A DNA stretch of 64,000 nt, taken from positions 1,390,212 through 1,454,211 of the forward strand of contig JAQMRL010000040.1 in the NCBI GenBank assembly GCA_035578175.1, given 5' to 3'. Below the pieces are notes generated by a model. The model searched no databases. It was not told the origin of the DNA and saw only the letters and a program-made list of their open reading frames with translations. A program made the position numbers and the translations under genes. The stretch is from Catonia carolina. Lineage: Eukaryota; Arthropoda; Insecta; Hemiptera; Achilidae. Below, one piece after another: positions 32,946-45,463 of this stretch; within the stretch, counting starts at the first letter, position 1, and each line of letters starts with the position of its first letter.

Positions 32946-33353
32946 ATACGTAAAAAAATGTATAAAATCAATCTAGGCCTACTACATAAAAAAAAATCAA
33001 AATAAAATATATTTCTAGTTCTAAATCAGTAGTAAATTTTATTTGAACAATATTCTAACTTATTATTTATTAATCCCTGGAGGAACTAAAAATTTTGAAT
33101 CAAATTTGAATTATTGATCCATTTTGATCACGCAATGCTCTCATTCTATTTTCTGACACGATTTTATAGTTTATTTGTTTCTCTTATCTAATTTTAGGTT
33201 TTGATTTGTTATTATTGTAAATAACAATACAGTTTGAAAATTCTTTTAATTATTAATGATTTTATTTCAAGAAGTTTTAAAAGAAATTTTTATTATTTTT
33301 ACGTTAGTCAGGTTTACGGAATATCAAGGTAACAATTTCAGATAACACTATAC
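32946..33353. other. AT-rich stretch, unassigned
   Basis: No open frame or repeat is recognised. Confidence 0.4.
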
Positions 33354-33545
33354 AGAGTGATTTTCTAGTCGTGTAACCGAATTGTTAATGTCTAGGAATT
33401 TTTTCCAAAAAATGAAAATTTTGTTTTGTGACACAAAGTTGGTAGCCCTACTAGACCGGTATAGATACAGCAGTGTGAGTTGATTCTCCTTGACTGTGTA
33501 AAATTTTGTGCCGTTTCCGGTCGTGTTACGAACAGAATATTTTTT
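33354..33545 (+). mobile_element. One end of the 39485-40269 MITE family
   Basis: CAGAGTGATTTTCTAGTCG and the following 190 bases match the first 190 bases of the element at 39485 (TGTGACACAAAGTTGGTAGC, GTTACGAACAGAAT). The other end is missing. Confidence 0.75.
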
Positions 33546-33829
33546 AAGGTGAGACTGTATGAAAATTTCGAATTTCAGTTTTTTATTTTTTTCAATAGTT
33601 CAGACCGAAATCACCGCACAAACATTAGATTACGTGAAAAAAATTAGTAAAATGAAAAAATTAACTTTTTAGGAGGTTTACCCAGAAAAATTATCGTGTC
33701 ACCAAAACGAATTTTTTTCATAATTTTATACCGATCGTTTTAGAGCAAAGGGAATTTTAGTTTTTTTTAAATATCTGCATTACTGTTTTTAATTCTCTCA
33801 GCTGTTGATTCAGCTTTCTAACCAAATAT

Positions 33830-34005
33830 TTTTTTTTTTTTATTCCTAATTTGTGTACGTTGCAATCTGTTCAATTCAGAACAATAAGCAACCCCATGAC
33901 CCAATGAGATGAGGATGATGTGTATGACGTGTAAATGAGGCGTAGCCTTGAACAGACCCAGGCCGACCATTCCTGAGAGAGTATGGTTAATTGAACCCCA
34001 ACCAA
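33830..34005 (-). mobile_element. SINE family A, tail half
   Basis: Only the 3' half of the SINE is present (from the poly(A) side to GGTTGGGGTTCAATTAACC). The tRNA-like head is absent. Confidence 0.75.
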
Positions 34006-34429
34006 ATATTGATAGGAAATTTATATGTTTGTGTACATATTGTTTTTGTGCCTTTTTGTGTTTTTGTCCGTTTCCGTAAATTTAGATTTTTAAAAATATT
34101 TAGGTAAATTTTTCTCGGAAACCATTAAACATAACAGGCTGCCGTCTCACCTAGCGGGTTCGCTTTTGTTATCATTTTACGTAATTCCGGAGGGACACCG
34201 CCTGTTGGATATCATGTTATTGCTATTATATCAGTTAGCCCTCAGAACTCTTTTCTTTATAAACATTACTTTGTATAATGCTTAGTTAAGCGGTAATTAA
34301 TGATTTTGTTTGTTTCATGAAAATCTAAAAAAAATGTACTTATTTTTAAGATTTCGGGTTTAGTATGCCTTTTACGAGAAAAATGTATATAATTAAATTT
34401 ATAGGAAATTAAAAACTCTACAACTTTTA

Positions 34430-35085
34430 CGAGAAAGGCACTCCAGGACAGGTTCGAACAGTTGTACAGATTTCTTTCACGCAAATCCAAGTTACCAACT
34501 AGGCGACGTCCAAATCAACCATCCCTTCACAACTCCCTTCTACCTTCGACCAACATGGAGCTATGCCGCCAATCAGCTTTACTGCTGTGCAAAACCATCG
34601 GTATTAGTAAAAATTCAGCGTTTCCAATCAAAGCTTTTACGGAGGATAGTTAACGCCCCATATTATGTAACCAATAAAACGCTACACTCACACCTAAACG
34701 TACCCTATATAAATGACGTTTTCTTAAAACTATGTACAAAATTTAGGAAGAAACTCGTGAACCACCATAACCCATTGATCTCAAATCTGGCTCTCCGCAG
34801 ACTCTCCCAAACAATCCAATAAGACGTCTAAAAAGTCTACGGAGCTGGGACTTCATCAGTTAACGTAGGACTGTAATTGACTATCCATTACAGTGTTCTA
34901 AATGCTACACTTGATGCTACACTTAAGTCGGAGCACTTGATGCTCCGACTTCACGTCGGAGTTCTGTCATTGGGCTGTGTCTCCACTCACTTTTGTATAC
35001 CATGTTAATTTTTCCCAAATTGTGTGTTATCACATTCTCTGATTGTTATCAACAGATTGTGAATTTCCTAAAAAGAGATAAAAAA
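34430..35085 (+). mobile_element. Jockey-type LINE, 5'-truncated, 10 bp target duplication
   Basis: Flanked by ACAACTTTTA (34420-34429 and 35086-35095). Encodes EQLYRFLSRKSKLPT, then in another frame IQRFQSKLLRRIVNAPYYVT (about 34613-34672) and the ORF2 end. The sequence is closely related to the LINE at 5908-6658. Confidence 0.85.
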
Positions 35086-35256
35086 ACAACTTTTATTTAT
35101 GAGCATTTTTCTCTACAGAGCCTAGTTTAGCGTCAAAGAATGATTTTCCGTAGACTATTATTAAGCCAAACTAAGGTTGATTTTCATTTTGCATCATTCA
35201 CTCATGATTAAAATAAGATTATGCTGTTTTATTTATTTCTAATGTTTTATTACTAA

Positions 35257-36538
35257 CTAGCTAAAGTATCCGTTCTTCGAACGGTTTTCTTAGTGCTGTG
35301 GTCAGTCTGTTGGTGTACCGAGTTCGATGCCTGTCAGGTCTGATATTCTTTTGTCATTCCTTGTTATCTACTCGTACCTCCTTTCAACGTCAGCATTATT
35401 ATCAATGGAAAAAATAGTTTGACGTAAAATAAAAGCGAGATCTTAGTATTTTTAAATTAAGATATGCAGAGCTTTATTATTTTCATAATAAATGAAAGGC
35501 AAATAACAATAGGAACACCACGATGGTTAACTATCGAGCTATTAAGAATACTGATTCCTTTTTGACAATGTGACCGAAAATGGGAGTATAGGATACTGGT
35601 GGAATGGGTAGGTAGGTAACTGACTGAATGAATACGGGTTTACTGGCGCGTAGGCTTGTGTTTATTGTTCTGTTTATTCGGAATTTTAATATTCTAAAAA
35701 CAATGATGTTTTTTTTTCTTAATCGGTAATATCTCCGTTATTAGACATAAAAATGCAAAACTTTACATAATCAAGCTTATTTGTCTTGAAACGTTTCGTA
35801 ATTTCTATTATATAATATTTTTCGATACATTGGCTTTTAACGGAGATATTCGTAGTTTTTTGCTTACCCCTCCCTCTGAACTCCCCCATCCCTTTGGTTA
35901 TTAAAAAGATTATAGCCTATTTTCATTTCTATTATGTCCAGAACCTTTTTTTTATCCGAGGCGGCGAGAAAAACTTATGTTTACTCCCTCATGATGAGGG
36001 AAGTAGTGTTGGACTCAATTGAGACGTCCTCGTCCAGCCCCAAGGAGGCCGCAACCGCCTTCTAACCAAAAACCCACCGCCTGGCCACCTGATCCGACAT
36101 CAGCGAACAACCCTTCACCTCCCTCGGAACTGTTTATATAATACTAGAAGGGAAATGTCAGAGGGGCGTGGAAGGGAACCGTAGCCTAATTCCCCTCTCG
36201 CTCTCACTCACCAACACTCACTCTCTCACTTTCATTCATCTCTTTCACTTCATGACCAGGTGAGGAAATTAGTGTTCCTACCTTACCTACTGAGATCGGA
36301 ACAGGATTGCTTCACTGTGGGAGAGGGAACCTAAATAGGCTACCATAAATGTCCAGAACCTAGAAACCGAAATTCATTGAGTTTGGTTGAGCGGTTCTTG
36401 CGTGATGCCGTAACATACAAACAGACAAAAATTCAGCTGAACTTATTTTCGGTGTTTACTTGATAGATTTGACATAGAAACAAAATTTGGGCCATTTTGA
36501 AAAATGTACAGACAAAATCACAATTTTATTTATATAGA
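35257..36538 (-). mobile_element. Helitron, non-autonomous, inserted between A and T
   Basis: On the minus strand it starts TCTATATAAATAAAATTG at 36538 and ends ACTTTAGCTAG at 35257, with the hairpin CCGTTCGAAGAACGG 11 bases before the end. The HINE-like host reads TACTAA before and TGTTAGG after, so removal restores TACTAATGTTAGG, as seen in other copies. No duplication was made. No helicase sequence was found. Confidence 0.88.
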
Positions 36539-36571
36539 TGTTAGGTTATATTGTTCATTATTTTCATTAGC

Positions 36572-36735
36572 CGGTCGCATTGGCGTAGTTGGTAACGTGC
36601 TTGCCTCCCATCATCCGGCCTTGGGTTCAAATCCCATTCAGGCACGACATATTTTCATACGTTACAAAAAGTAATTTCATCCTTCACCGTCCGCATTAGC
36701 AGAAATTGTAAAACAATCGGAGGTTAAACTAAAAG
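36572..36735 (+). mobile_element. tRNA-derived SINE, family B, copy 2
   Basis: GCCGGTCGCATTGGCGTAGT (A box) and GGTTCAAATCC (B box), with the tail ending GGAGGTTAAACTAAAAG. Flanks resemble ATTATTTTCATT and ATTATTTGCATT. Confidence 0.82.
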
Positions 36736-36807
36736 TTTATTATTTGCATTGGCTAGAGAAAGTTTTATGTGAGTGTTTCACATGAGATTTTTTTATGTTA
36801 CAGAGAA

Positions 36808-37580
36808 ATGGAGTACACAAAGAAAGTAAAAGAATTTTTGAATAAATTAGGGTATAAAATACACAAACCATACGGGACAAGATTACGTGGGAAATTATAT
36901 ATAATATTATCAATATATTTATGTATTCAAACAATATACGCGATGATAATAAATTGGGATAATTTACAAAAAAGATTTTTAGCTATTGAACATTTAACAA
37001 TAACATTGACTTTAACTTTAATATTATTGGAATATGCATTACGACCATCAAACGTACATAATTTACTAAAATTATCAGAGGAAATTTATTTCAAATATAA
37101 TATAATTGATAATTTTAATGAAAGTGAAATTTTGATTAATAAAACTATTACAGAGATCAATTCTTCGTCACGTATTTTAAGATTGGCATTAAATATTGAT
37201 GTAGCAACTCTAACATTTTCACCGATTGTTTTTATATTACATAAAACACTTTTTGGTTCTGATAATAAATTTTCAATTGAAGATTTACCTTTGCCATTAT
37301 CAAATGGATATCGATATACAAATCTAATTACATATTTTTTAATATATTTAACTCAAATAATATATTATTTCGGTATATTGATGTTATCGTATAGTTTTTA
37401 TTCATCTTGTACGTTTTCCATTCAAAGATTAGTATCTGATGCTAAATTATTTATAATTAATTTCAATCATTTTCATCAATCGATTAAAAGGAATTATTAT
37501 CAAAGTAAATTAAATGATGATAAAATTGATTTAAAATCAATTTTTAAACAATTTGTTTTGCATCACCAACTTATCTATAA
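36808..37580 (+). CDS. Odorant receptor, exon 1 (N-terminus to TM4)
   Basis: This opens a five-exon insect odorant receptor (7tm_6 family), a membrane protein that forms ligand-gated channels with the co-receptor Orco in sensory neurons. The 257 residues start MEYTKKVKEFLNKLGYK; the start ATG has a good context (AGAAATGG). Hydrophobic segments fall at about residues 30-48, 62-78, 128-145 and 172-200, as expected for TM1-TM4. The exon ends LKSIFKQFVLHHQLIY; an H-x-x-L segment after TM4 is typical of the family. The donor GTAAGT gives phase 2. The ATG lies 4 bases after an acceptor-like TTTTTTATGTTACAG, so a 5' UTR exon may exist upstream. Codon use is strongly A/T-ending, like the surroundings. 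No disabling change. Frame upstream of the ATG comes from a transposon and is not part of the protein. Confidence 0.87.
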
Positions 37581-37639
37581 GTAAGTATATATGTAAGTAA
37601 ATATTTTTTTATTAAACATTATTTTTCCTTTGTTTGCAC

Positions 37640-37757
37640 CAATTTATATATGATATATATAATGAACAGCCAAAAAAAAAAAACTAATTATATTATAACA
37701 CTCACCTCAGAGTATTACGTTCATTCGAGATCTTTCGTCTCTCTTGGAGATATATAT
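37640..37757 (-). repeat. GGCTGTTCAT repeat with a CGAAA-containing hairpin, copy 1
   Basis: On the minus strand it reads AGAGAGACGAAAGATCTCG, then GTAATACTCTGAGGTGAGTG, and ends GGCTGTTCATTATATA. A TA microsatellite (37748-37772) follows. The motif resembles the terminal hairpins of Penelope-like retroelements, which is an inference. Confidence 0.6.
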
Positions 37758-37777
37758 ATATATATATATATATTTAT

Positions 37778-38063
37778 ATCTTCTTCTTCAGGTGTCTTCT
37801 CCATTAGGAAGGTTGTCTATCATCATGGTCAGTCGTACCTTGTCCACTGCTGCTCTAAAAAAGTTAAACGCTTCTCTCACGTTTATTAACCAGGATATTC
37901 TTCTGCGTCCCACCGAGCGTTTACCAACGAGTTTTCCTTGAATTATGAGATGCAGAATCTCGTATTTAGGCCCCCTCATGATGTAACCAATGTATGTCAG
38001 TTTTCTTATCATTATGCTCTGCAGGATTTCCAGCTCTTTCCCCATTCTTCTGAGGACCTCCAT
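37778..38063 (-). mobile_element. RTE-like LINE fragment
   Basis: Minus-strand frame for the ORF2 C-terminus (MEVLRRMGKELEILQSIMIR, then LTYIGYIMRGPKYEILHLII and GRRRISWL). It ends in a CTTCTTCTTC-type tail at the 3' side (37778-37790). Intron 1 of the receptor. Confidence 0.8.
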
Positions 38064-38136
38064 ATTTGTGACCCTGTCCGTCCACTATATATCCGTCCAA
38101 TATATATATTTATATATCAATACATAATAAAAAAAA

Positions 38137-38914
38137 TCTGGTGTGAAACACTCACACAACTTTCACTTGCCAATGCAAATAATTAACAATAAACCTAACA
38201 TTAGTAATAAAACATAAGAAATAAACAAAAAACTAACCTCAACAAACATAACCTTATTTTAATCATGAGTGAATGATGCAAAATGAAAATCAACCTCAGT
38301 TTGGCTTAGAAATACGGAAAATCACTCTTTCTCTCTAAACTAGGCTCTGTAGAGAAAAATGCTTTAAATAAAAGTTGTAGATCTTTTAATTTTCTATAAA
38401 TTAAATTATATACACTTTTGTCGTAAAATGCATACTAAGGCCGAAATCTTAAAAAAATCAATTTTTCACACATTTTCGTGAGAACAAAAACAGAAAATCG
38501 CAAATTACCGCTAAACTAAGCGTTATAAAAAAAATTGTTTGAAATAAAAGTTGTAGAATTTTCAATTCTCTACAACTTTTATTATATAAAGTTTTGCGCT
38601 AAAATGCATATTCAAGCTGTAATCTTAAAAAAACAACGTTTTTACGTGAAAACAGCCTCACCCAGAATTTCAGCAAACATGACGCCTACCCTATCTTGTA
38701 GAGAATAAAAAATTGAGTAAACCAGGCGATTTTAAAAAATATCGTAGGACCAGTTTTTGAGAAAATCGCAAAAAAGTGAAAAATTACACGAATAAACTAC
38801 CACTTCCGGTTGATTGATTTTGATGAAAATGTTCGTGTCGAGTCCGGTAGTGGTACGTAACTTAAGTTTCAAGTTTCAAGTTCGTACGATGTTCCGTTCT
38901 TGAGATATTCTGTT

Positions 38915-38968
<54 letters not shown>

Positions 38969-39115
38969 GACACACACACAGAGTAATCGCTAAAAACATG
39001 TTTTTTGGGTTCAGGGGGTCTGAAAACGTATAGATCCGGTGAAACGTCGATTTCGAAAAATCGACATGAAAACAATACTTTCCTTCCTATATATTTATAT
39101 AGGCAAGAGAAAGTA
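38137..39115 (-). mobile_element. HINE-like repeat, full length, receptor intron 1
   Basis: Both ends intact. CA tract at 38919-38977 with one CGCAGA interruption. Confidence 0.92.
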
Positions 39116-39149
39116 ATAATAAATATATATAATAATTTATAAATTAATA

Positions 39150-39480
39150 ATGAACAGCCAGACAGACTTTGATAACGACAAATTATTTCAAACTGTTACA
39201 AAGTCGCGATAAGAAATAAAACTAAGAACAAATGATTATACCGTCATTCGGCCGAATAACCGCGCGCGGTATGATTGGCGAAATAGTACATAATTGAGTT
39301 GATCTTCGACCATATTTATTGTAATGTTATAAATATGTGTTTAGAGTTTAGTATATAATTCCTGAGGATGTCTCCGAGAGAGACGAAAGACCTCGAATGA
39401 ATGTAATACTCTGAGGTGAGTGTTAAATAGAATTAGTTTTGTTTGGGCTGTTCATTTTATATCATTTATATGTTAGTAAT
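39150..39480 (+). repeat. GGCTGTTCAT repeat, copy 2
   Basis: AATGAACAGCC opens it and GGGCTGTTCATTTTATATC closes it, inverted. Near the second end CTGAGGATGTCTCC, then GAGAGACGAAAGACCTCG, resemble the core-like hairpins at the ends of Penelope-like elements. The middle holds 200 bp of unassigned sequence. Confidence 0.6.
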
Positions 39481-39484
39481 TATA

Positions 39485-40269
39485 CAGGGTGATTTTTTAG
39501 TCCTGTTACCCAATTGTTAATCTCTGGTAATTTTTTTCTAAAAAAGGGAAATTTTGTTTTGTGACACAAAGTTGGTAGCCCTACTCAATCGGTATAGATA
39601 TGGTAGTGTGAGTTGATTCTCCTTGAGCTGTGTAAAATTTTGTACCGTTTCCGGTCGTGTTACGAACAGAATGTTTTTTTATCCTAGAACGATCGCTTGT
39701 TTAAATCTGGAGATTGAAGCTCTAGGACTAATCGTACGCGATACGGATACAATTTGAATTTTTTAGCAGCTTTCTGAACACTCGAATATGACAAACCAAA
39801 CTTGCGAGTTAAGTATTCGTAAACTTTTCCGTGGAAAATTGAGCAATCGTGTTTTCACATTCTCTAAATGTCATCTGTTAAGAGAGTTGGTCGATCACTA
39901 CGTTTTCTGTCGCAAACACTACCTATCTCTCAAAATCGGTTTGTTAGACTAGAAATTGACGTTTTTTTCTGGTGGAGGAACACCAACTAATTTAATTTGA
40001 GATGATTCTTTTACAGTCGCGTAAGATTTCGTAGCAAAGTATTGTTCAAGAATGCAAACCCGTGCTTCTAGGGTAAAGGACATTCTGTTCGTAACACAAC
40101 TGGAAACAGCACAAAATTTTATGCAACTTAAGGAGAATCAACTCAAACTGTCGTATCTATACCGGTTGAGTAGAGCTACCAACTTTGTGTCACAAAACAA
40201 AATATCCCTTCCTTAGAAAAAAATTACCAGACATTAACAATTGGGTAACAGGACTAAAAAATCACCCGG
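39485..40269 (-). mobile_element. Mariner-like MITE with transposase N-terminal remnant
   Basis: The long inverted ends read CAGGGTGATTTTTTAGTCC and its complement, with TA on both sides. The minus strand encodes MSFTLEARVCILEQYFATKS and, further on after stops, LSYSSVQKAAKKFKLYPYRV, the DUF4817/helix-turn-helix start of an IS630-Tc1-mariner transposase. The catalytic domain is absent. Confidence 0.8.
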
Positions 40270-40550
40270 TATAAGGAAATAGAAGTACGTGGCTATTTGG
40301 CAGCCTGTATCTTTAGTTGACAGGCACCGAGGCCGTAGTGGGGAATCTAATTACTGCGCATGTGCGGCCCGCATGCCACCGTAGTTGGCCACTATTACAA
40401 CTAATACACAGTACAGTAAGCCCTCGGTATCCGCGGGGATAACGTTCCGGAGGGTTAAACCCCAGATAATGATACCTCCTTATATGAATGGAGAGATGGG
40501 GGTTAGATTCTGAAGGAAAAGTCCTGTAGTCGTTTTAAGTGTTTAATATA

Positions 40551-41500
40551 GGGTGATTCAAAAAGAGCGCCGGTTTTGATATATCAAATTAAGAGATTTA
40601 TTTTATTGAAAAACTGAAAATAAATACTTCAACAAGTTCATCTTTCCTTCCGATTTTATGTATGAAAAATGATGTCATGCATGTGTCCTCCTCTACTGCG
40701 CTGGCACGCATCAACTCTGTCCATGAAATTGGATATTACTGCACGACAAGTTTCGACTTCCATTTGCCCGATAACCCGTCGAATTTCCTCCTTCAAGTCA
40801 TTGATGTTTCGGGGTTTATTGGCATACACCAATGACTTCAGATGACCCCCAAGATGAAAGTCACAAGGCGTCAAGTCACACGACCTTGGTGGCCATTGAT
40901 GGTCGGAATTACGAGAAATGATGCGATCCTGGAACCGTTCACAGAGCAACAACATTGTTTCTCGTGCAGAAACTGAATTTTATACGGGTGATATTGGAGA
41001 TCGTACCGAAGAATTCTCCGTACAGAAGAACATCGTAAACCCAATTGTTGAGAACGGCGACGTATTGATTTTGCTGGGCTAACAGCCACACTGTCACGAA
41101 CCAACACAACGTTCTGCTCAGTTCGGCCAGAACGACGACGTCCAGAACTTTTAAGGTCGACTGTTGAACCCGTCTCAAAAAACTTTTTCATGAGCCTGCG
41201 AACTGTTGATTCATTCGGTGCTTCATTACGTCCTAGAGTACCGCGAAGTCGCCTGACAGTAGCCGCATAACTCTCTCCACTCTGGTAAAATGTTTTGACG
41301 ATTAACACTCGTTGTGCAATAGTAAACTTCTCCATGGTTAGACACAGACTGCGAGAGTACTACATTGCGAACAAGAGAAACTACAACTGAATCGTCAATC
41401 GGAATGTTCTCCGAAATAGAAATGAGGTCTAACAATGTTGCCAACCGATAAACAAAAATTTACTAGCCGTTTAAAAACCGGCGCTCTTTTTGAATCACCC
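40551..41500 (-). mobile_element. DUF4817-type mariner deletion derivative, copy 4 (best frame)
   Basis: The N-terminal frame is open for 154 codons on the minus strand, from MEKFTIAQRVLIVKTFYQSG through GRRRSGRTEQNVVLVRDSVA to HPYKIQFLHEKQ. It then enters the C-terminal block out of frame at the deletion junction. Catalytic residues are missing, so it would need a helper to move. Confidence 0.88.
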
Positions 41501-41715
41501 GTTACGTGCGGGGCCCGGTACCCGGTGACACGCTCACTACGTACAGTATGTGGAAATCTCGCTTGGCTCATGGCAGCTGTCACCATACTAGTGTTTCACT
41601 GAACATAATACGAATGCCAAAACATTTATTCAAACACATGTTTTCGGAATTGTATGACTTTCCCACCTCCCACCAATTTCGGTGTACACAAGTTGAGATT
41701 ACGTAAGTATTTTAA

Positions 41716-43149
41716 GGGGGGAGTATACCATGAAAATGACCAAAAATAAATTTTTTTCCCCCAAACATTTTTTTTTGCTTTTTTTATTGTGTGGAATGTT
41801 CTGAATCAGAGGGTCATTTTACTTTGTAAAATGGATTGATAGAAATGTTACAATTAAATTATTTTGTTGCAAGTGTCAACTCGATTTTTTGTGCTTAAAA
41901 GCAAAAATATCGTGTTTTTCTATGTAAAATAACTCAAGACTGATTGCAGATAAACTATTGCAGTTTTTTTTAAAATTTGAAGCGCATTTCATTCTGTTTT
42001 CAATATAACACCACTAGATTGCTCTACCGTATCGTTCTTGCTCTATTTTGAGATAATAGCTATGTTACTTACAAGAAATATCATTTAGTTTAAAAGTAAC
42101 CCACCGGGTTGGTCTAGAGGTAAAGTCGTCCCCAAAATCAGCTGTTTAACAGCTGATTTTCGGAGACGAAGGTTCCTGGTTCAAATTCTAGTAAAGGTAG
42201 TTACTTTTATACGGATTTGAATACTAGACAGTGGTTACCGGTGTACTTTGATGGTTGGGGTTTAATTAACTATACTCTCTCAGGAATGGTCGGCCTGGGT
42301 CAGTACAAGACTACACCTCATTTACACGTCATACACATCATCCTCATCTCATTGGGTCATCGGGTTGCTTATTGTTCTAAATTGAACAGATTGCAACGTA
42401 CACAAATTAGGAATAAAAAAAATAAAAAAAAAAAGTTTAAAAGCGTTTTCCCGCAAATAAATTTCTTCATGTCGTGTTGCACAAGAAACTGTGTAATTTC
42501 AGTTCTATTTCAGCTACAGAAATAAATTTTACATCAAAATACTCAGAATTTTTTGCTTTATTGACTGTAATATGCTTTTTAACCCTAAGTCTGGTAAATT
42601 TTTTTTAAACATATTTTGCGCTACTAACATCTTTTAGGCTTCTAAATGAAAAAAAAAAAATTTTTCTTCTTCATTCATATATGTCAAAAAGCATACTCTA
42701 GACAATTGAGGAGGTAACAATCAAAATGAACTTCCTCACATTTATAAAATTTTTCAGGAGATGGAAAAAACTGATTTTACTTCATGTCTTTGAATTTTAA
42801 GTTTTTTCTTGAGTAATACCTGTAGTAGCCATCTATATATGACTATTTCTGATAGTTAACAAGATCAGTACGCTTTAAATAACTAGCAATTTAGGTTTAA
42901 ATATTGGCCAAGTCCTTAGCACATACCCGAAATTTCAAGTAAATCGGCTGAATAGTATTTAAAAAATCCATTTTCCAAAAAACCATTGTAATTGAAAACC
43001 CACCCCGTTCTTTAGGCCTAGGAGTAGTTTTTTTAACATGTGTTATAATGAAAAGAATGTGCTAATCTTAGGCTATAAAATGAAAACGTAGGCTCTAACT
43101 TGAAAGATGTAAACATTTATTTTTATGGTAGGCCTATACTCCCCCCCCC
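41716..43149. mobile_element. TTAA-flanked MITE, copy 2
   Basis: TTAA at 41712-41715 and 43150-43153. The ends are GGGGGGAGTATA and TATACTCCCCCCCCC. A SINE A lies inside. No coding sequence. Confidence 0.72.
42097..42433 (+). mobile_element. SINE family A, full length
   Basis: A box GTTGGTCTAGAGGTAAAG, B box GGTTCAAATTC, and an A-rich tail. AGTTTAAAAG lies on both sides (42087-42096 and 42434-42443). Confidence 0.88.
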
Positions 43150-43203
43150 TTAAGGGTTTAGGCCCTTGGCGGATACCAAGGGATTACTGTACAAGGATTA
43201 CTT

Positions 43204-43890
43204 CGTCGTCGTCGTCGTCTTCATGGATTAGGCTATTCAAGCCTGTTCCGGCGTCCATCTTTTCCTCGGCCTACCAATATTTCTCTTTCCGATTGGTTTA
43301 TAGAGCAGCGCAGATCGAGGGAGGCGGTCTTGTGACATTCTTACAACATGATCTGACCAATTTTTCCTGTAGGTTCTCAATATGCTCAAGAGTGGCTGGG
43401 CATCACACTCTCTCCTTATCTCCTCATTTCGGATTCTATCCTCTCTTGTACAACCTTTCACCTGCCTCAGGAATCGCATTTCTGCTGCCTGAATTTTTGA
43501 TTCTTGTTTCTTTGTAAGGACCCATGTCTCGCTTCCATAAGCCAATGCTGGGATCGCCATTACTTTATAAAATTTGAGCAGGGTGTTCTTTCTAGCTCTA
43601 CTCCTGAGGGATCGGTTTATTGCCCCACATATCATGTTGAACCTCGATATTTTTTGTTGAGGATCCCGGTCATAATCATGCGTTATGTCACATCCCAAGT
43701 ATTTAAAATTTGACACTTGCTCCAAGATTTTGTTTTCGACTACTATTTTAGATCTTATAGGCCATTTTCCACGAAAAGCAATGACTTTTGTTTTTCCTGC
43801 TGCTATTTTCATATTAAAGTATTTGCTTATGAGGCCGAGCCTATGCATCGCAACTTGCAACTTGTCCTCACATTCCTCTATGATTACAGT
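43204..43890 (-). mobile_element. RTE-like LINE, 5'-truncated, 54 bp before receptor exon 2
   Basis: AGGATTACTT lies on both sides (43194-43203 and 43891-43900). The minus frame stays open and encodes TVIIEECEDKLQVAMHRLGL, then VSNFKYLGCDITHDYD, MAIPALAYGSETWVLT and RKNWSDHVVRMSQDRLPRSA. The 3' end is a GAC/GTC-repeat tail (43203-43219). The open frame beyond 43890 belongs to the target, including part of the receptor exon in antisense. Confidence 0.88.
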
Positions 43891-43944
43891 AGGATTACTT
43901 AAACTTGTAATTTTATTCGTAAGTGAATTTCTTTTATTTTCCAG

Positions 43945-44044
43945 CAAAGTGCAGCGGTTGAATGCAAATATAAACATCACTATAACCCTATTCAATGGCG
44001 CTCTTTCGTTTTTTATATGTCTGTGTCTATATTCATTTGTGAAG
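43945..44044 (+). CDS. Odorant receptor, exon 2 (TM5)
   Basis: The acceptor is CTTTTATTTTCCAG and the donor is GTAAATA. The first base completes the codon left by exon 1 (AA plus C, asparagine). Then 33 codons follow: KVQRLNANINITITLFNGAL and SFFICLCLYSFVK. The VQRLN-type stretch followed by a hydrophobic helix with an IC pair is the expected segment after H-x-x-L in odorant receptors, covering TM5 (about residues 270-288 of the joined protein). It ends phase 0. The other two plus-strand frames do not continue the protein. Confidence 0.82.
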
Positions 44045-44233
44045 GTAAATATTTATTATTATTATTATTTATTCAATTTTATTTTATAGATTTTGTTTAT
44101 TTTAGACCACATCACAGCAGCGGTGGTTATTCAAGTAAAGTACGTGAAGAAGACCCTCTTCACCTATCCACTGGATTGTATCCACATTACTTTCTCTTAC
44201 TAAATAACTATAATTTCTGTTATAATTATTTTT

Positions 44234-45363
<1,130 letters not shown>

Positions 45364-45463
45364 TTATATCAATAAATGTAGATCTAAATCAAATTTAAGC
45401 AGTAAAGTTACTTCCTATGTAAATATTTAATCCTATTTGTATGCAATTGACCACACATATTAA

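Larger units (their letters stand above)
34262..36787 (+). mobile_element. HINE-like repeat carrying three insertions next to the receptor gene
   Basis: Repeat pieces are at 34262-34429, 35096-35256, 36539-36571 and 36736-36787. The first end and GT tract are lost. The insertions are a Jockey LINE, a Helitron and a SINE. The hairpin end, here TGTGAGTGTTTCACATGAGA, stops 20 bases before the receptor start codon. Confidence 0.8.
40414..43189. mobile_element. Pogo/Tigger-like MITE with three nested insertions
   Basis: The ends are CAGTAAGCCCTCGGTATCCG and the complement of CAGTAATCCCTTGGTATCCG, flanked by TA (40412-40413 and 43190-43191). Without insertions it would be about 380 bp. It contains a mariner copy and a TTAA element, and the latter contains a SINE. 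Confidence 0.75.

Noticed and set aside
36769..36807. An N-terminal extension of receptor exon 1
   Set aside because: These codons come from the HINE-like hairpin and an acceptor-like tract; the ATG at 36808 is the better start.
41506..41706. Plus-strand 66-codon frame within the Tigger-like MITE
   Set aside because: Short, without motif, and spans the join between two transposons.
43685..44089. A 134-codon plus-strand frame overlapping receptor exon 2
   Set aside because: Most of it is antisense to a LINE; only the 43945-44044 part, bounded by splice sites, fits the receptor.
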